This document shows positions 5,223 through 5,833 of a stretch of 5,833 bases of DNA, piece by piece. The notes beneath the pieces are model-generated. The model saw nothing but the letters and a program-made list of their open reading frames with translations. It was not told where the DNA came from and made no database searches. Numbering within the stretch: the first letter of the stretch is position 1; every line of letters starts with the position of its first letter. The translations under genes and the position numbers were made by a program. The DNA is from an uncultured Clostridia bacterium (GTDB lineage Bacteria > Bacillota_I > Bacilli_A > RF39 > UBA660): positions 1 through 5,833 of the forward strand of contig CANORX010000069.1 of the NCBI GenBank assembly GCA_947569225.1, read 5' to 3'.

Positions 5223-5833
5223 ATGTATAAAAGTAAAAAAGCTGGAATGATAGGCATAATAATAACCATAATTATTTTAATTGCAATAGTCATATTTTCA
5301 AATGGTGATTCTGAAAATTCATTTTTTGAAAATGCGGCAAGCAATTTAGTTATGCCAATTCAAAATGGACTAACATATTTAAAAAACAAAATAAGTGGGA
5401 ACAATACATTTTTTACTGACATTAATAACCTAAAAGAAGAAAATAAAAAACTAAAGGAACAAAACAGTGAATTAGAACAATCATTAAGAGAATTAGAAAA
5501 CATAAAAACTCAAAACGAAACACTAAAAGAATATCTAGACTTAACAGAAAAATATGGAGAATACAAAACAATACCAGGATATGTTATAGGAAAAGATATA
5601 AGTAATTATTCAAAAACTATTGTAATAAACATTGGAAAAAAAGATGGAGTACAAGAAAACATGACAGTAATTGGAGACAAGGGATTAGTTGGTCACATAA
5701 TATCAGTAACAGACAAAACAGCTAAAGTCCAAACAATTATTGACACAGCAAGTTCAGTTAGCTCTTCAATGAGTACTACAAAAGATAGTATTGTATGTAA
5801 AGGAACATTAGATGATAAATCTTCTCTAAAAGC
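5223..5833 (+). CDS. mreC: Rod shape-determining protein MreC (3' end outside window)
   Basis: MreC is the bitopic membrane scaffold of the elongasome, linking cytoplasmic MreB to the periplasm-side synthases. The frame starts at ATG 5223, with AGAAAGGA 8 nt upstream, and runs off the window after 203 codons. A short basic N-terminus (MYKSKKAG) precedes one membrane helix (about 9-26, Ile-rich). A coiled coil follows at about 65-105, with repeated NLKEENKKLKEQNSELEQ-type heptads. Next come the first beta-domain motifs of the family: IPGYVIGKDISNYSKTIVIN (about 119-138), GKKDGVQENMTVIGDKGLVG (about 140-159), and VQTIIDTASSVSSSM. Roughly 70-90 residues of a normal MreC (about 280) are missing beyond the edge. 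mreD and further division genes would be expected next (inference). Confidence 0.94.
   Translation, partial: MYKSKKAGMIGIIITIIILIAIVIFSNGDSENSFFENAASNLVMPIQNGLTYLKNKISGNNTFFTDINNLKEENKKLKEQNSELEQSLRELENIKTQNETLKEYLDLTEKYGEYKTIPGYVIGKDISNYSKTIVINIGKKDGVQENMTVIGDKGLVGHIISVTDKTAKVQTIIDTASSVSSSMSTTKDSIVCKGTLDDKSSLK

Overview
The window is strongly AT-rich with A-ending codons, AGGAGG-type ribosome binding sites and sigma-A-like promoters. It carries spore coat genes, a MecA adaptor and a DUF4321-radC-mreB-mreC cluster. Together these point to a low-GC, spore-forming member of the Clostridia (Bacillota). The exact genus cannot be read from the sequence.

Layout. (1) 1-499: the end of one small coat-like protein and a complete CotF-family spore coat protein in tandem, closed by a strong hairpin terminator. 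(2) 500-816: a gene-free stretch with a long hairpin, the first copy of an intergenic repeat, and a candidate promoter. (3) 817-1869: a membrane-anchored M23 zinc peptidase, probably starting at 856. (4) 1879-1928: a long terminator hairpin between convergent genes, followed by a minus-strand MecA-family adaptor gene (1949-2569) with its own promoter. (5) 2570-2994: a second gene-free stretch with the second repeat copy, a perfect hairpin and a near-consensus promoter. (6) 2995-5833: a plus-strand cell-shape cluster of DUF4321 protein, radC, mreB and the first two thirds of mreC, which runs off the window.

How the genes relate. MreB (cytoplasmic actin-like filament) and MreC (membrane-anchored scaffold) are core parts of the elongation machinery for side-wall peptidoglycan. 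The M23 enzyme probably cleaves peptidoglycan outside the membrane. MecA-type proteins deliver substrates to ClpCP. The coat proteins belong to the endospore surface.

Main points for a second look. radC carries a one-base frameshift. The restored frame recovers the conserved RadC C-terminus and ends at a TGA that overlaps the mreB ATG. A roughly 85-bp structured repeat occurs twice, each time next to a long hairpin and a CAACAC motif but in permuted order, which suggests a modular intergenic element. The MecA homologue has an unusual Cys cluster. I found no convincing new multi-gene system here; the repeat element is the best candidate for something undescribed.
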